This document shows, piece by piece, positions 21,401 through 29,250 of a stretch of 41,219 nucleotides of DNA. Each line of letters begins with the position of its first letter. The first letter of the stretch is position 1. The DNA comes from Mycobacterium sp. Marseille-P9652 (GTDB taxonomy: Bacteria > Actinomycetota > Actinomycetes > Mycobacteriales > Mycobacteriaceae): NCBI RefSeq assembly GCF_902652685.1, contig NZ_CACRUY010000047.1, positions 1 to 41,219 of the forward strand, written 5' to 3'. The notes beneath the pieces were generated by a model. That model did no database searches. It was not told the DNA's origin and was given only the letters and a program-made list of their open reading frames with translations. A program made the position numbers and the translations under genes.

Positions 21401-23076
21401 GCGCGCGCGGCTCGGCCCGACGGGCGCCGCTGGACCCGCGACTGTGGCGGGCGTCGACCGCACTGCGGCGCCACCTGCTCGCCGGGGTGGGATGCGGGGT
21501 GGTGATCTCGGGCTGCGCGATCGGGTCGGCGATCGTCCTTGCGGGCATCGTCGCGCGGGTGGTGGCCGATCCGTCGTCCCGCGGCGTGCGTTCCTTGCTG
21601 GCGCCGCTGTCGATCTTGTTGGCGCTGTGGGCCTTGCGGACCGTGACGCATTGGCTGCAGGCGCGCCTGGGCCAGCGGGGGGCCAGCGCCGTCATCGCCG
21701 ACCTGTCCGGCCAGGTGCTGGAGGCGGTGACCGCACGGGAGCCGCGGGAGGTGGCGGCGCAGCGCGATGACGCCGCCGTCGTGGTGACCCGGGGCCTCGA
21801 CGGACTGCGTCCGTATTTCGCGGGTTACCTCCCGACTCTGCTCCTCGCGGCGATCCTGACCCCGGCGACGGTCGCGGTGATCGCCCTGTACGACCTGAAA
21901 TCGACCGTGATCGTGGTGATCACGCTGCCGTTGATACCCGTGTTCATGGTGCTGATCGGGCTGGCCACGGCCGAGCGCTCGGCGGCGGCCCTGGCGGCGA
22001 TGACGACCCTGCAGGGGCGCCTGCTGGATCTGATCGCCGGCATCCCCACCCTGCGCGCGTTGGGCCGCGCACGGGGGCCGGAACGGCGCATCGCCGAGCT
22101 TGCCGACGCCCACCGGCGCTCGGCCATGGCAACGCTGCGGATCGCCTTCCTGTCGGCGCTCGTCCTGGAACTGCTGGCCACCCTGGGAGTGGCGCTCATC
22201 GCGGTGAGCATCGGGCTTCGGCTGGTTTTCGGCGAGATGACCCTGGCGACCGGGCTCACCGTGCTGCTCCTGGCGCCCGACGTCTACTGGCCGCTTCGCC
22301 GCATTGGCGTGGAATTCCATGCCGCGCAGGACGGCCGGACCGCCGCCGACCGTGCGTTCGCGCTCATCGGCGAACCGACCGGCACCTCAATCCGGACGGC
22401 GACGGTCGCGGCACGCGGGGCAGAGATGCGGCTCGAGGAGCTCAGCGTGGCCGGACGAGACGGCGAGGCACCGCACGCGCTCTCGGCGATCCTGGAACCC
22501 GGCTCCGTCACGGTCCTCACCGGGCCGAACGGCGCCGGGAAAAGCACCACGCTGCAGGCGATCACCGGACTGGCCACCGCTTCGTCCGGCCGGGTCACCG
22601 TGGCCGGGGTAGACGTCGCCGAGCTCGAGCCCGTCGCCTGGTGGCGCCAGCTGTCGTGGTTACCGCAGCGGCCCGTGTTGGTCCCGGGCACCGTCGGTGA
22701 GAACCTCGCGTTGTTCGGCGACCTCGATGACCTGGAAAAGGCCTGTGCGGATTCGGGTTTCGATGCGGTGCTGGCCGATCTCCCGGACGGGATGGACACC
22801 GTGCTGGGCCGCGGCGGGGTCGGGCTGTCGCTGGGGCAGCGGCAACGCCTGGGCCTCGCGCGGGCGCTCGCGCGCCCGACGCCAATTCTGCTGCTTGACG
22901 AGCCCACCGCCCACCTGGACGCCCGGACCGAGGACCGGGTTCTACGCGCAATCGTCGCCCGCGCACGCGCGGGCGCCACGGTGGTGGTTGTCGGCCACCG
23001 CGAGCCCGTTGTCGCGATCGGCGACCGCGTGGTCGACGTGGCGGCGGAGACCGGGGCGCGATATGCGTACGCGTGA
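21397..23076 (+). CDS. cydD: ABC transporter subunit CydD, cytochrome bd assembly
   Basis: CydDC is a heterodimeric ABC exporter (glutathione/cysteine export or haem handling is reported for E. coli) needed to assemble cytochrome bd. The membrane domain spans about 30-310. The ATPase domain has Walker A GPNGAGKST, the Q-loop in WLPQRPVLVPGTVGENL, signature LSLGQRQR (Leu instead of the second Gly) and Walker B ILLLDEPTAHLD. The frame has no ATG, GTG or TTG at the cydB boundary. Sequence that looks coding (ARRAPLDPRLWRAS) lies upstream of the first GTG inside helix 1. CTG 21397, overlapping the cydB stop as CTGA, would give 559 aa and has GAGG about 9 nt upstream. The start is therefore uncertain. 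Confidence 0.95.
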   Translation: MSARGSARRAPLDPRLWRASTALRRHLLAGVGCGVVISGCAIGSAIVLAGIVARVVADPSSRGVRSLLAPLSILLALWALRTVTHWLQARLGQRGASAVIADLSGQVLEAVTAREPREVAAQRDDAAVVVTRGLDGLRPYFAGYLPTLLLAAILTPATVAVIALYDLKSTVIVVITLPLIPVFMVLIGLATAERSAAALAAMTTLQGRLLDLIAGIPTLRALGRARGPERRIAELADAHRRSAMATLRIAFLSALVLELLATLGVALIAVSIGLRLVFGEMTLATGLTVLLLAPDVYWPLRRIGVEFHAAQDGRTAADRAFALIGEPTGTSIRTATVAARGAEMRLEELSVAGRDGEAPHALSAILEPGSVTVLTGPNGAGKSTTLQAITGLATASSGRVTVAGVDVAELEPVAWWRQLSWLPQRPVLVPGTVGENLALFGDLDDLEKACADSGFDAVLADLPDGMDTVLGRGGVGLSLGQRQRLGLARALARPTPILLLDEPTAHLDARTEDRVLRAIVARARAGATVVVVGHREPVVAIGDRVVDVAAETGARYAYA

Positions 23077-24736
23077 CCCCGCGGATCTGGAGGCGGATCG
23101 CCGCGAAATATCCACCGCGATCAAAGAACTCCTGAGCCCTCGCCTGTCCCGCATCCTTCTGGCGATCACGCTCGGTGTGTTGTCCCTCGGCAGCGCACTG
23201 GCGCTGGCCGGCGTTTCGGCGTGGCTGATCACCCGGGCCTGGCAGATGCCGCCCGTGCTGGACCTGTCCGTCGCCGCGGTCGCGGTGCGGGCCTTCGCGA
23301 TCTCGCGCGGCGTGCTGCATTATTGCGAGCGCTTGGCGACCCACGACGCGGCGCTGCGTGCCGCTGGCACGGCCAGGGCGCGGATTTACCACCGGCTGGC
23401 CCTGGCCCCGGCCGCGGCCGCGGTCCGGCTTCACAGCGGCGAACTGGTCGCCCGGGTGGGCGCGGACGTTGACGAATTGGCCAACGTGCTGGTGCGCGCG
23501 CTCGTACCGATGGGCATCGCGGCGGTCCTCGCGGTGGCGGCGACCGCCGTCGTCGCCGTCATATCCGTTCCCGCCGCGGCGGTGCTCGCGCTCTGCCTGC
23601 TCTGCACGGGTGTCGTCGCCCCCCGCATGGCGAGCAGGGCCGCCGCGACGCAGGAAGAGGTTGCCCGCCAACATCGTTCGGGCCGAGACACCGCGGCGAT
23701 GCTCGCCCTGGAACACGCCGCCGAGCTGCGCGTCGCGGGTGCGCTGCCTCGCTTCATCGCCGAATCACAGCGCCGCCAGAGGGATTGGGGTGACGCCCTC
23801 GATGCCGCGGCCAGACCCGCCGCCATCGCCGAGGCGATGCCGACCGCGGCGATCGGGGTCAGCGTGATCGGCGCCGTCGTGGCGGCCGTCGCGCTGGCCC
23901 CCGGAGTCGCGCCGACGACCCTCGCCGTGCTGATGTTGTTGCCGCTCTCGGCGTTCGAGGCGATGACGCCGCTTCCCGCTGCCGCCGTTCAGCTGACGCG
24001 CTCGCGCATCGCCGCGCGCCGCCTGCTCGAGTTGGCCGCTGCGAACCGCGCGGACGAGCCCGATGCACCGGGGCCGCCGTTGCCCAAAGGCACCGGCCGA
24101 CTGGTCGCCGACGTCGTCTGCGGGCACGCCGATTCGGCCTCGTCGGCGCGGATGGCGCTCGACCTCGCGCCGGGCGCCCGTTTGGCGGTCACGGGACCCA
24201 GCGGCTCGGGCAAAACGACGTTGCTGATGACGCTCGCCGGCCTGCTGCCGCCGCTCGACGGCGCTGTCACGCTGGACGGCGTCGACATCGCCCGGTTCAA
24301 CCAATCCGAATTACATTCGACGATAAGCTTTTTCGCCGAAGACGCGCACGTCTTCGCCACCACCGTCCGCGACAATCTGCTGGTGGCGCGTGGCGACTGC
24401 CGGGACGACGAACTGCTCTCCGCGCTGGACGCGGTCGGGCTGGGCGACTGGGTGTCCACACTGCCCGATGGCCTGTCGACGGTGTTGGCCGGCGGCGCGG
24501 AGGCCCTGTCGGCGGGTCAGCGCCGCAGGCTGCTGCTGGCCCGCGCAATGCTCTCCCCCGCCCGGATCGTGCTGCTCGACGAGCCCACCGAGCACCTGGA
24601 TGCGGTTGACGCCGAACGCATTCTCCGCGACTTGCTGGGACCGCCGTCACGGCTGATGTCAGCGCAGCGGACGGTGGTGGTGGCTTCCCACCACCTGCCC
24701 CCGGGCATCGACTGCCGCGAGTCACGCGTCGGATAG
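23063..24736 (+). CDS. cydC: ABC transporter subunit CydC, cytochrome bd assembly
   Basis: CydC is the partner half-transporter of CydD. Membrane domain about 30-310 with LAGVSAWLITRAWQMPP, the typical CydC start of the first helix, and ISRGVLHYCERLATHDAAL. The ATPase domain has Walker A GPSGSGKTT, signature LSAGQRRR and Walker B IVLLDEPTEHLD, with the switch region VVASHH. The length is 557 aa. ATG 23063 overlaps the end of cydD by 14 nt, so the two are translationally coupled. The gene ends 11 nt from the convergent LysR gene. That spacing leaves no room for a separate terminator. Confidence 0.97.
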   Translation: MRTRDPADLEADRREISTAIKELLSPRLSRILLAITLGVLSLGSALALAGVSAWLITRAWQMPPVLDLSVAAVAVRAFAISRGVLHYCERLATHDAALRAAGTARARIYHRLALAPAAAAVRLHSGELVARVGADVDELANVLVRALVPMGIAAVLAVAATAVVAVISVPAAAVLALCLLCTGVVAPRMASRAAATQEEVARQHRSGRDTAAMLALEHAAELRVAGALPRFIAESQRRQRDWGDALDAAARPAAIAEAMPTAAIGVSVIGAVVAAVALAPGVAPTTLAVLMLLPLSAFEAMTPLPAAAVQLTRSRIAARRLLELAAANRADEPDAPGPPLPKGTGRLVADVVCGHADSASSARMALDLAPGARLAVTGPSGSGKTTLLMTLAGLLPPLDGAVTLDGVDIARFNQSELHSTISFFAEDAHVFATTVRDNLLVARGDCRDDELLSALDAVGLGDWVSTLPDGLSTVLAGGAEALSAGQRRRLLLARAMLSPARIVLLDEPTEHLDAVDAERILRDLLGPPSRLMSAQRTVVVASHHLPPGIDCRESRVG

Positions 24737-24747
24737 GCCGCCGCGCT

Positions 24748-25599
24748 TCACTTCTCGGCGGCCAGCACGTCGCGCACCGCGGCGTCGACCGTGCGCAGTA
24801 TGTCGGGGTCTAGGCCGGCGCGGCCGCGAACCAGTATCGACGCGGAATTGGCGGGTGGCAGCCCCTCGGCGAGGCACAGGCCGTCGGGAAGCTTGCCGAT
24901 CATCGGCAGCAGCGCGACCCCGAGCCCCGACCGCACGGCCGCGTACAGTCCGGACAAGTCCGCACACTCGGCGGCGATCTCGTAGGCGATGTTCCGCTTT
25001 TCAAGCACGGAAAAGGCCGGCTCGCGCAGGGTGCACGGCTCGGAGAAGATCACCAGGGGCAACGGGTCGCGTGACGAAGCCGTGAACGTGCGTGCCGAAA
25101 TCCATTGCAGCCGAACCAGTCCCGACGCGTTGACGCGGTCCAGGCCCGCCCCGTCGAGCATGATCGCGAGGTCGACCAGGCCGCGTTCGATCGAGTCGGC
25201 CAGCGACACATTGCGGTCGAGCCGAAAACGCACCCGCCTGTCCGGGAGGCGCTCGCGCAAGGCGGGGGTCAAACCGGCCAGCATGACGTCGGCCCCGTGC
25301 TCGGTGGCGCCGATGGTCAAGAGGGCCTGCTCGGTTGCACCCAGGTCGTCCAGCGCCGCGTCGTGCGCGGCCAGGATGGTGCGAGCATGGCGCAGCGTCT
25401 TGTAACCGGCCTCGGTGAACACGATGCCGCGCCCCGAGCGTTCGACCAGCGTCTGGCCGACCACCGCCTCGATCCTGCGCAAGTGCTGACTGACGGCCGA
25501 CTGACTCAGGTGCAGGGCGGCCGCCGCCCGGTGGAAGCCTCCGCAATCGGCGACCGCGACCAGGCTGCGCAGCGGCGCGATGTCGAGCACCTGGACCAT
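24748..25599 (-). CDS. LysR-family transcriptional regulator
   Basis: A 283-aa LysR regulator. The N-terminal winged helix-turn-helix (1-60) reads LRSLVAVADCGGFHRAAAAL followed by LSQSAVSQHLRRIE and GRGIVFTEAG. A linker helix and a periplasmic-binding-like effector domain follow (about 90-283). It diverges from an EamA exporter gene, the usual layout for a LysR protein that controls its neighbour in response to the exported compound. ATG 25599 is chosen because of a TATGGT -10 box 6 nt upstream; the much longer open frame upstream crosses the EamA gene and is not coding. The pair is absent from the M. tuberculosis block as I remember it. The effector is unknown. Confidence 0.93.
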   Translation of the reverse strand: MVQVLDIAPLRSLVAVADCGGFHRAAAALHLSQSAVSQHLRRIEAVVGQTLVERSGRGIVFTEAGYKTLRHARTILAAHDAALDDLGATEQALLTIGATEHGADVMLAGLTPALRERLPDRRVRFRLDRNVSLADSIERGLVDLAIMLDGAGLDRVNASGLVRLQWISARTFTASSRDPLPLVIFSEPCTLREPAFSVLEKRNIAYEIAAECADLSGLYAAVRSGLGVALLPMIGKLPDGLCLAEGLPPANSASILVRGRAGLDPDILRTVDAAVRDVLAAEK

Positions 25600-25605
25600 A
25601 TCCGC

Positions 25606-25611
25606 ACCATA
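25606..25611 (-). promoter_or_regulatory. -10 box TATGGT, leaderless start of the LysR gene
   Basis: On the minus strand TATGGT (25611-25606) is followed by exactly 6 nt and ATG at 25599. Confidence 0.55.
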
Positions 25612-25694
25612 GTTCGATTTGTTTCGGTGATCAATAGCCAAGCCGGTACGGCGAATTCCGGCGCTAGTCCGAGAGACCGATAAGCGCCGCCGAT

Positions 25695-25706
25695 CGTTCG
25701 CGAACG
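25695..25706. promoter_or_regulatory. 12-bp palindrome in the LysR/EamA divergent region
   Basis: CGTTCGCGAACG is a perfect palindrome in the 154-bp divergent region, about 48 nt before the EamA start. It is a candidate binding site for the LysR protein, although a typical T-N11-A box is not obvious. Confidence 0.35.
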
Positions 25707-25753
25707 CCAATAATCGTTGGACTGGGACGCGCGAACACGCGAGCATGGGCCGC

Positions 25754-26707
25754 ATGGACTTCCCGCGCATGCCACTGTCCACCGCCTCGGCGGTGACGTT
25801 GCTGTACGCGATCGGTTTCCCGATCGGAGCCCTCGCGGTCGCCGCGATGACACCCATGGCCGCCCTGGTGCTGCGGTTCGGCTTGGCCACGATGGTTCTG
25901 ACCGCCTGGACGATCCTGGCCAGGGCGCCGTGGCCGCGGGGGGCGCGGTTCGGCCACGTCGTGGTGGCCGGCCTGCTGATCCAGGGCGTGCAGTTCTGCT
26001 GCCTGTACGAGGCCCTCCAACTCGGAGCGCCGGCCGTCTTGTGCGCGGTGGCGATCGCGATGAACCCGGTGACCACGGCGATCCTGGCCGCCGTCTTCCT
26101 GCGGGAACCGCTGGGAGCGCAGCGCTCGGCCGCGCTGGTCCTCGGCGTGGTCGCGGTGCTCGCGGCGTGCGCAAAGCGGCTGATGAGCACCCACGGCGCG
26201 GACCCCGTGCTGCTCCTGCTCGTGCTGGGACTGGTCGGCCTTTCTGCCGGCGGCGTCTACCAGCAGCGATTTTGTGGCGGAGTCGACTACCGGGCAATGA
26301 GCGCGATGCAGAATGCGGTGGGTTTCGTTCCGGCGGCCGCGCTCGCGGCTCTGACGCCGTTCGCCCTTCACGATCCGGTCAAGGCCGCGGTCGCGGTCAG
26401 CGGCATGGTGTTGTTGAACGCCACGCTGGCGGTCAGCCTCTACGTGCGGGCGATCAGCGTGCACGGCGCGGCGGCGGTCGCGATGCTGTTCGCCGTCATT
26501 CCGGCGGTCGCCGCGGTGCTGTCGTGGTGGATGCTCGGCCAGCGCCCGGATGCCGGCGTCGCGGTGGGCCTGGTGGCCGGCGGGCTCGCGTGCTGGCTCA
26601 ACAGCAGGGCCTCCGCCCGGCGGCGGACGGTGGAAGCCCGCGGGACCGACGGACTGACGGAGCGGCGCGCCGAGGGCTATCGCCGCGTGACCGCCGCTCA
26701 GAGATGA
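25754..26707 (+). CDS. EamA/DMT-family metabolite exporter
   Basis: A 317-aa membrane protein with ten predicted helices as two EamA repeats (about 5-135 and 150-290). Landmarks are MAALVLRFGLATMVL, GVQFCCLYEALQLGAPAV, AVAIAMNPVTTAILAAVFLREPLGAQR, and in repeat two AVAMLFAVIPAVAAVLSWWMLGQRP, quoted only in part as features of the fold. Such proteins export amino acids or other small metabolites. The C-terminal tail is cytoplasmic and Arg-rich. The start is ATG 25754 (GAGCAT 7 nt upstream) or ATG 25745, three codons earlier; neither has a ribosome-binding site. It overlaps the end of the convergent DUF2156 gene by 10 nt. Confidence 0.92.
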   Translation: MDFPRMPLSTASAVTLLYAIGFPIGALAVAAMTPMAALVLRFGLATMVLTAWTILARAPWPRGARFGHVVVAGLLIQGVQFCCLYEALQLGAPAVLCAVAIAMNPVTTAILAAVFLREPLGAQRSAALVLGVVAVLAACAKRLMSTHGADPVLLLLVLGLVGLSAGGVYQQRFCGGVDYRAMSAMQNAVGFVPAAALAALTPFALHDPVKAAVAVSGMVLLNATLAVSLYVRAISVHGAAAVAMLFAVIPAVAAVLSWWMLGQRPDAGVAVGLVAGGLACWLNSRASARRRTVEARGTDGLTERRAEGYRRVTAAQR

Positions 26708-28089
26708 CGCCGCCGGGGCACGAACTCGACGGAGAGCAGGACAAACACCAGCGGCACCAACTGGGTCATGGCGACCAGCGCGTAGCGCCGCTCGTCCAGG
26801 GCGTGGAACTTGCGGACATACCGGTACAGCGACTCGAGCGCGATCAACGGGTCGAGCACGTGGATCAAGCGGTAGAAGACGTGCTGGGTGCGGCTGCGGT
26901 TCCGCTCGTCGAAGATTTCGGGGAATGCCGCGAACGACAGCGAAACACGCTCGGCGCCAGCTTCTTTGGCGGCCGCGACCATGTCGGCGGTGAGCCGCTC
27001 GTCGATACCGTTGGGGGCACCGCGGCGACGCCACGGCACGTCGAGGCTCACGTCGGCGCCGTCGCCGGCGGTGGCGTAGCGGTGAAAGCCCTGCACCCGA
27101 CCGCCGGAGTCGCGCGCCACGATCAGCTGGATGCCTGGGAACCGGCCCTCGAGGACGCCGTCGAGGTTCATGAAGAACCCGCGTTCGGTGCCCGCACCCC
27201 GGGACGACGCCCGGACCACCTCGGTCAACTCGGCCTGCAGCTCGGGTTCCAGCGCCTGCTCTTCGACGATCTCGGTGGTGATGCCGCAGTTGTGGGTGCG
27301 CTTCACGGCCTGACGCAGGTTGCGGAACCTGCGTCCGGCCATGTCGAAGGCGGATACGTCGATGACGACGTCACGGCCGATCGGCACCGGCCGCAGTGAC
27401 CGCCCGGTGATCGCCGGGTCGGTCCACAGGCCGAGCCGGCGCTCGCTGGCCCCCACCACCGCAATCCGCCAGCCGTGCGCGTGGCACATCCCGGCGAAAT
27501 CGGCGACCAGCTCGGGAAATCGGCGCTCGTCACCGATCGGATCGGCGCCCACCACCGCGAAGCCCAGGCGGGTGCGGTACGCCAGCGCGGCGCTGCCGTC
27601 GGCGGTGAAGTGATAGCACTTGCCCGTCTGCATGGCGAAGGGCGCCAGGGGGTCACCCCGGGTGGCCTCGATCAACGCCCACACCCGCGGCAGGTCCGCC
27701 GATCGCGGACGCGCCGACGTGGGCCACATGAGGACCATCCCGGACCCCGCGATCAGCACACCCCCCAGCAGGTCGAACGACAGCACGTGCGAGCCGAGAC
27801 CCGCCAGCACGACGAACGCGGCCGTCGCCGCGTGCGCGGTCGTCACCGGACGGCCCAGGAAGATCCCGCGGGCGATGAACGCCACCGCGACCAGGATTGT
27901 CAGCGACCAGCCGAGCCGGTCGGCGTAGTGCCAGCCCGGGTTGTGGTGGTGCCGAACCACGATGACGACCAGCCAGCCCGCGGCGCAGAGCAGGGCCAAA
28001 CCGCAGACCCATCGGGCCGCGAGTGAATCGCCCTGTACTACAACACGTTCACGCGCGCGGGGCTTGGTGGCGACCCCCGATACGTTCAC
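26698..28089 (-). CDS. Membrane protein with DUF2156 (LPG synthase-like) domain
   Basis: This 463-aa protein is Rv1619-like. About four helices lie in the first 150 residues. They are followed by a DUF2156 domain made of two GNAT-like folds (about 165-430), with FTADGSAALAYRTRLGFAVVGADPIG, FDMAGRRFRNLRQAVKRTHNCG, GFHRYAT and the late GIDERLTADM in landmark form. DUF2156 is the catalytic domain of phosphatidylglycerol lysyltransferases (MprF, LysX). Here the flippase and the lysyl-tRNA synthetase parts are absent. A role as a membrane aminoacyl- or acyltransferase is therefore inferred. GTG 28089 has GGGAGG 5 nt upstream. The gene follows tesB on the same strand after 148 nt. Confidence 0.9.
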   Translation of the reverse strand: MNVSGVATKPRARERVVVQGDSLAARWVCGLALLCAAGWLVVIVVRHHHNPGWHYADRLGWSLTILVAVAFIARGIFLGRPVTTAHAATAAFVVLAGLGSHVLSFDLLGGVLIAGSGMVLMWPTSARPRSADLPRVWALIEATRGDPLAPFAMQTGKCYHFTADGSAALAYRTRLGFAVVGADPIGDERRFPELVADFAGMCHAHGWRIAVVGASERRLGLWTDPAITGRSLRPVPIGRDVVIDVSAFDMAGRRFRNLRQAVKRTHNCGITTEIVEEQALEPELQAELTEVVRASSRGAGTERGFFMNLDGVLEGRFPGIQLIVARDSGGRVQGFHRYATAGDGADVSLDVPWRRRGAPNGIDERLTADMVAAAKEAGAERVSLSFAAFPEIFDERNRSRTQHVFYRLIHVLDPLIALESLYRYVRKFHALDERRYALVAMTQLVPLVFVLLSVEFVPRRRHL

Positions 28090-28237
28090 AGTGACCTCCC
28101 GATGCGATGACGCTCAGTCGTCGGCAGGTTTTTTCCGCCACTCGCACCGGTTACCCGGCTGAGGCGCAAGTTAACGCCTGATCGCGGCCCCGTCGGACCG
28201 AAATCGGGCGGTCTTCCTGCGGAAACCCGTCGAGGGT

Positions 28238-29125
28238 TTATCGGCCGGAGGACGGAAAATATAACAACACGCCCTCCTGCACCACGGTCGCGACGACCCG
28301 CCCGGAGGGGTCGAAGAAATGCCCGGTGCCCAGCCCGCGCGAGTCGGCGGCCACCGGCGACGACGTCGAGTACAGCACCCAGTCGTCGAAAGTGACCTGA
28401 CGGTGGAACCAGATCGAGTGATTGGCGGACGCGGCGAAGATGCGGTCGTACCCCCACGACAGCCCGTGCCTGGTGATCACCGAGTCGAGCACGGTCGTGT
28501 CCGAGGAGTACACCATGGTCGCCGTGTGCAGCACCGGGTCGTCGGGCAGCGGGCCCAGCGCCTTCATCCAAACGCGGTTGTGCGGCAGCCGCTCCCCCTT
28601 GTCGCGCATCACCCAGGACGGGTCGTTGGTGAAGCGCCATTCGATCGGCTGCAGGGCGTTGACGAAGTGCGGGACGGTCTGCTCGTAGCCGCGCAACAGC
28701 TCACCGATCGTCGGCCGCGTGTGCGGCTGGGGCACCTGCGGCGCCTCGACGCCGTGCTCGAGGCCGGGACCGCCCGACATGTACGAGATCAGCACGGAGG
28801 ACAACACCACCCCGTCCTGCACCGCGTCGACGCGACGGTTGGCGAAGCGGCGCTCGTCGCGCAGCCGCACGACGTGGAATTCGATGTCCTTCGAGGTGTC
28901 GCCACCGTTGATGAAGTGGGCGGACAGCGCGCTGGGCGGCAGGGCGTCCTGGGTCAGCGTGCGGCTGCTCGCGACGAACGATTGCGCCATGAGCTGGCCG
29001 CCGAAGGTTCGCATCGGGTTCTTGGTGGGGTGCGACCCGACGAACCGGTCGTCGGCGACCCTCTTGAGGTCCAATATCGCCAGCAGTTGTTCGAAGTCGG
29101 TTTTCGGCGGATTGCCGGCCAGCAC
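28238..29125 (-). CDS. tesB: Acyl-CoA thioesterase II
   Basis: The enzyme hydrolyses acyl-CoA to free fatty acid and CoA. It has a double hot-dog fold. The N-terminal unit holds NPMRTFGGQLMAQSFVAS and the C-terminal unit WMKALGPLPDDPVLHTA, then YSSDTTVLDS with the catalytic Asp, FHRQVTFDDWVLYST with the Thr region, and VVQEGVLLY with the Gln. The 295-aa length is normal. I start it at GTG 29125 with AGGAGA upstream. The longer open frame to 29227 is made by an intergenic repeat and reads MRAEEEAGN-like low-complexity sequence, so it is rejected. It is TesB1/Rv1618-like and lies between pykA and the DUF2156 gene. Confidence 0.96.
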   Translation of the reverse strand: MLAGNPPKTDFEQLLAILDLKRVADDRFVGSHPTKNPMRTFGGQLMAQSFVASSRTLTQDALPPSALSAHFINGGDTSKDIEFHVVRLRDERRFANRRVDAVQDGVVLSSVLISYMSGGPGLEHGVEAPQVPQPHTRPTIGELLRGYEQTVPHFVNALQPIEWRFTNDPSWVMRDKGERLPHNRVWMKALGPLPDDPVLHTATMVYSSDTTVLDSVITRHGLSWGYDRIFAASANHSIWFHRQVTFDDWVLYSTSSPVAADSRGLGTGHFFDPSGRVVATVVQEGVLLYFPSSGR

Positions 29126-29141
29126 GCGCTCTCCTGAAGGT

Positions 29142-29246
29142 ATTGCCCGCCTCCTCCCTCGGCCCGCATGCGCGGCCCGCATCGTCGGAGGGCTCGTTCG
29201 ATTGCCCGCCTCCTCCTCGGCCCGCATGCGCGGCCCGCATCGTCGG
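29142..29246. repeat. Two direct copies of a 46-47 bp intergenic repeat
   Basis: Copy 1 is 29142-29188 and copy 2 is 29201-29246, with a period of 59 nt. They differ by a single inserted C. Each copy contains CCCGCATGCGCGG, which is partly palindromic around GCATGC. The array fills the gap between the pykA stop and the tesB start and produces false N-terminal extensions in both directions. Confidence 0.9.
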
Positions 29247-29250
29247 CAGG

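Noticed and set aside
28032-28046. TACTACA near the DUF2156 start as a second BlaI-like operator
   Set aside because: The matching TGTAGTA half is missing, and the sequence lies within the coding region.
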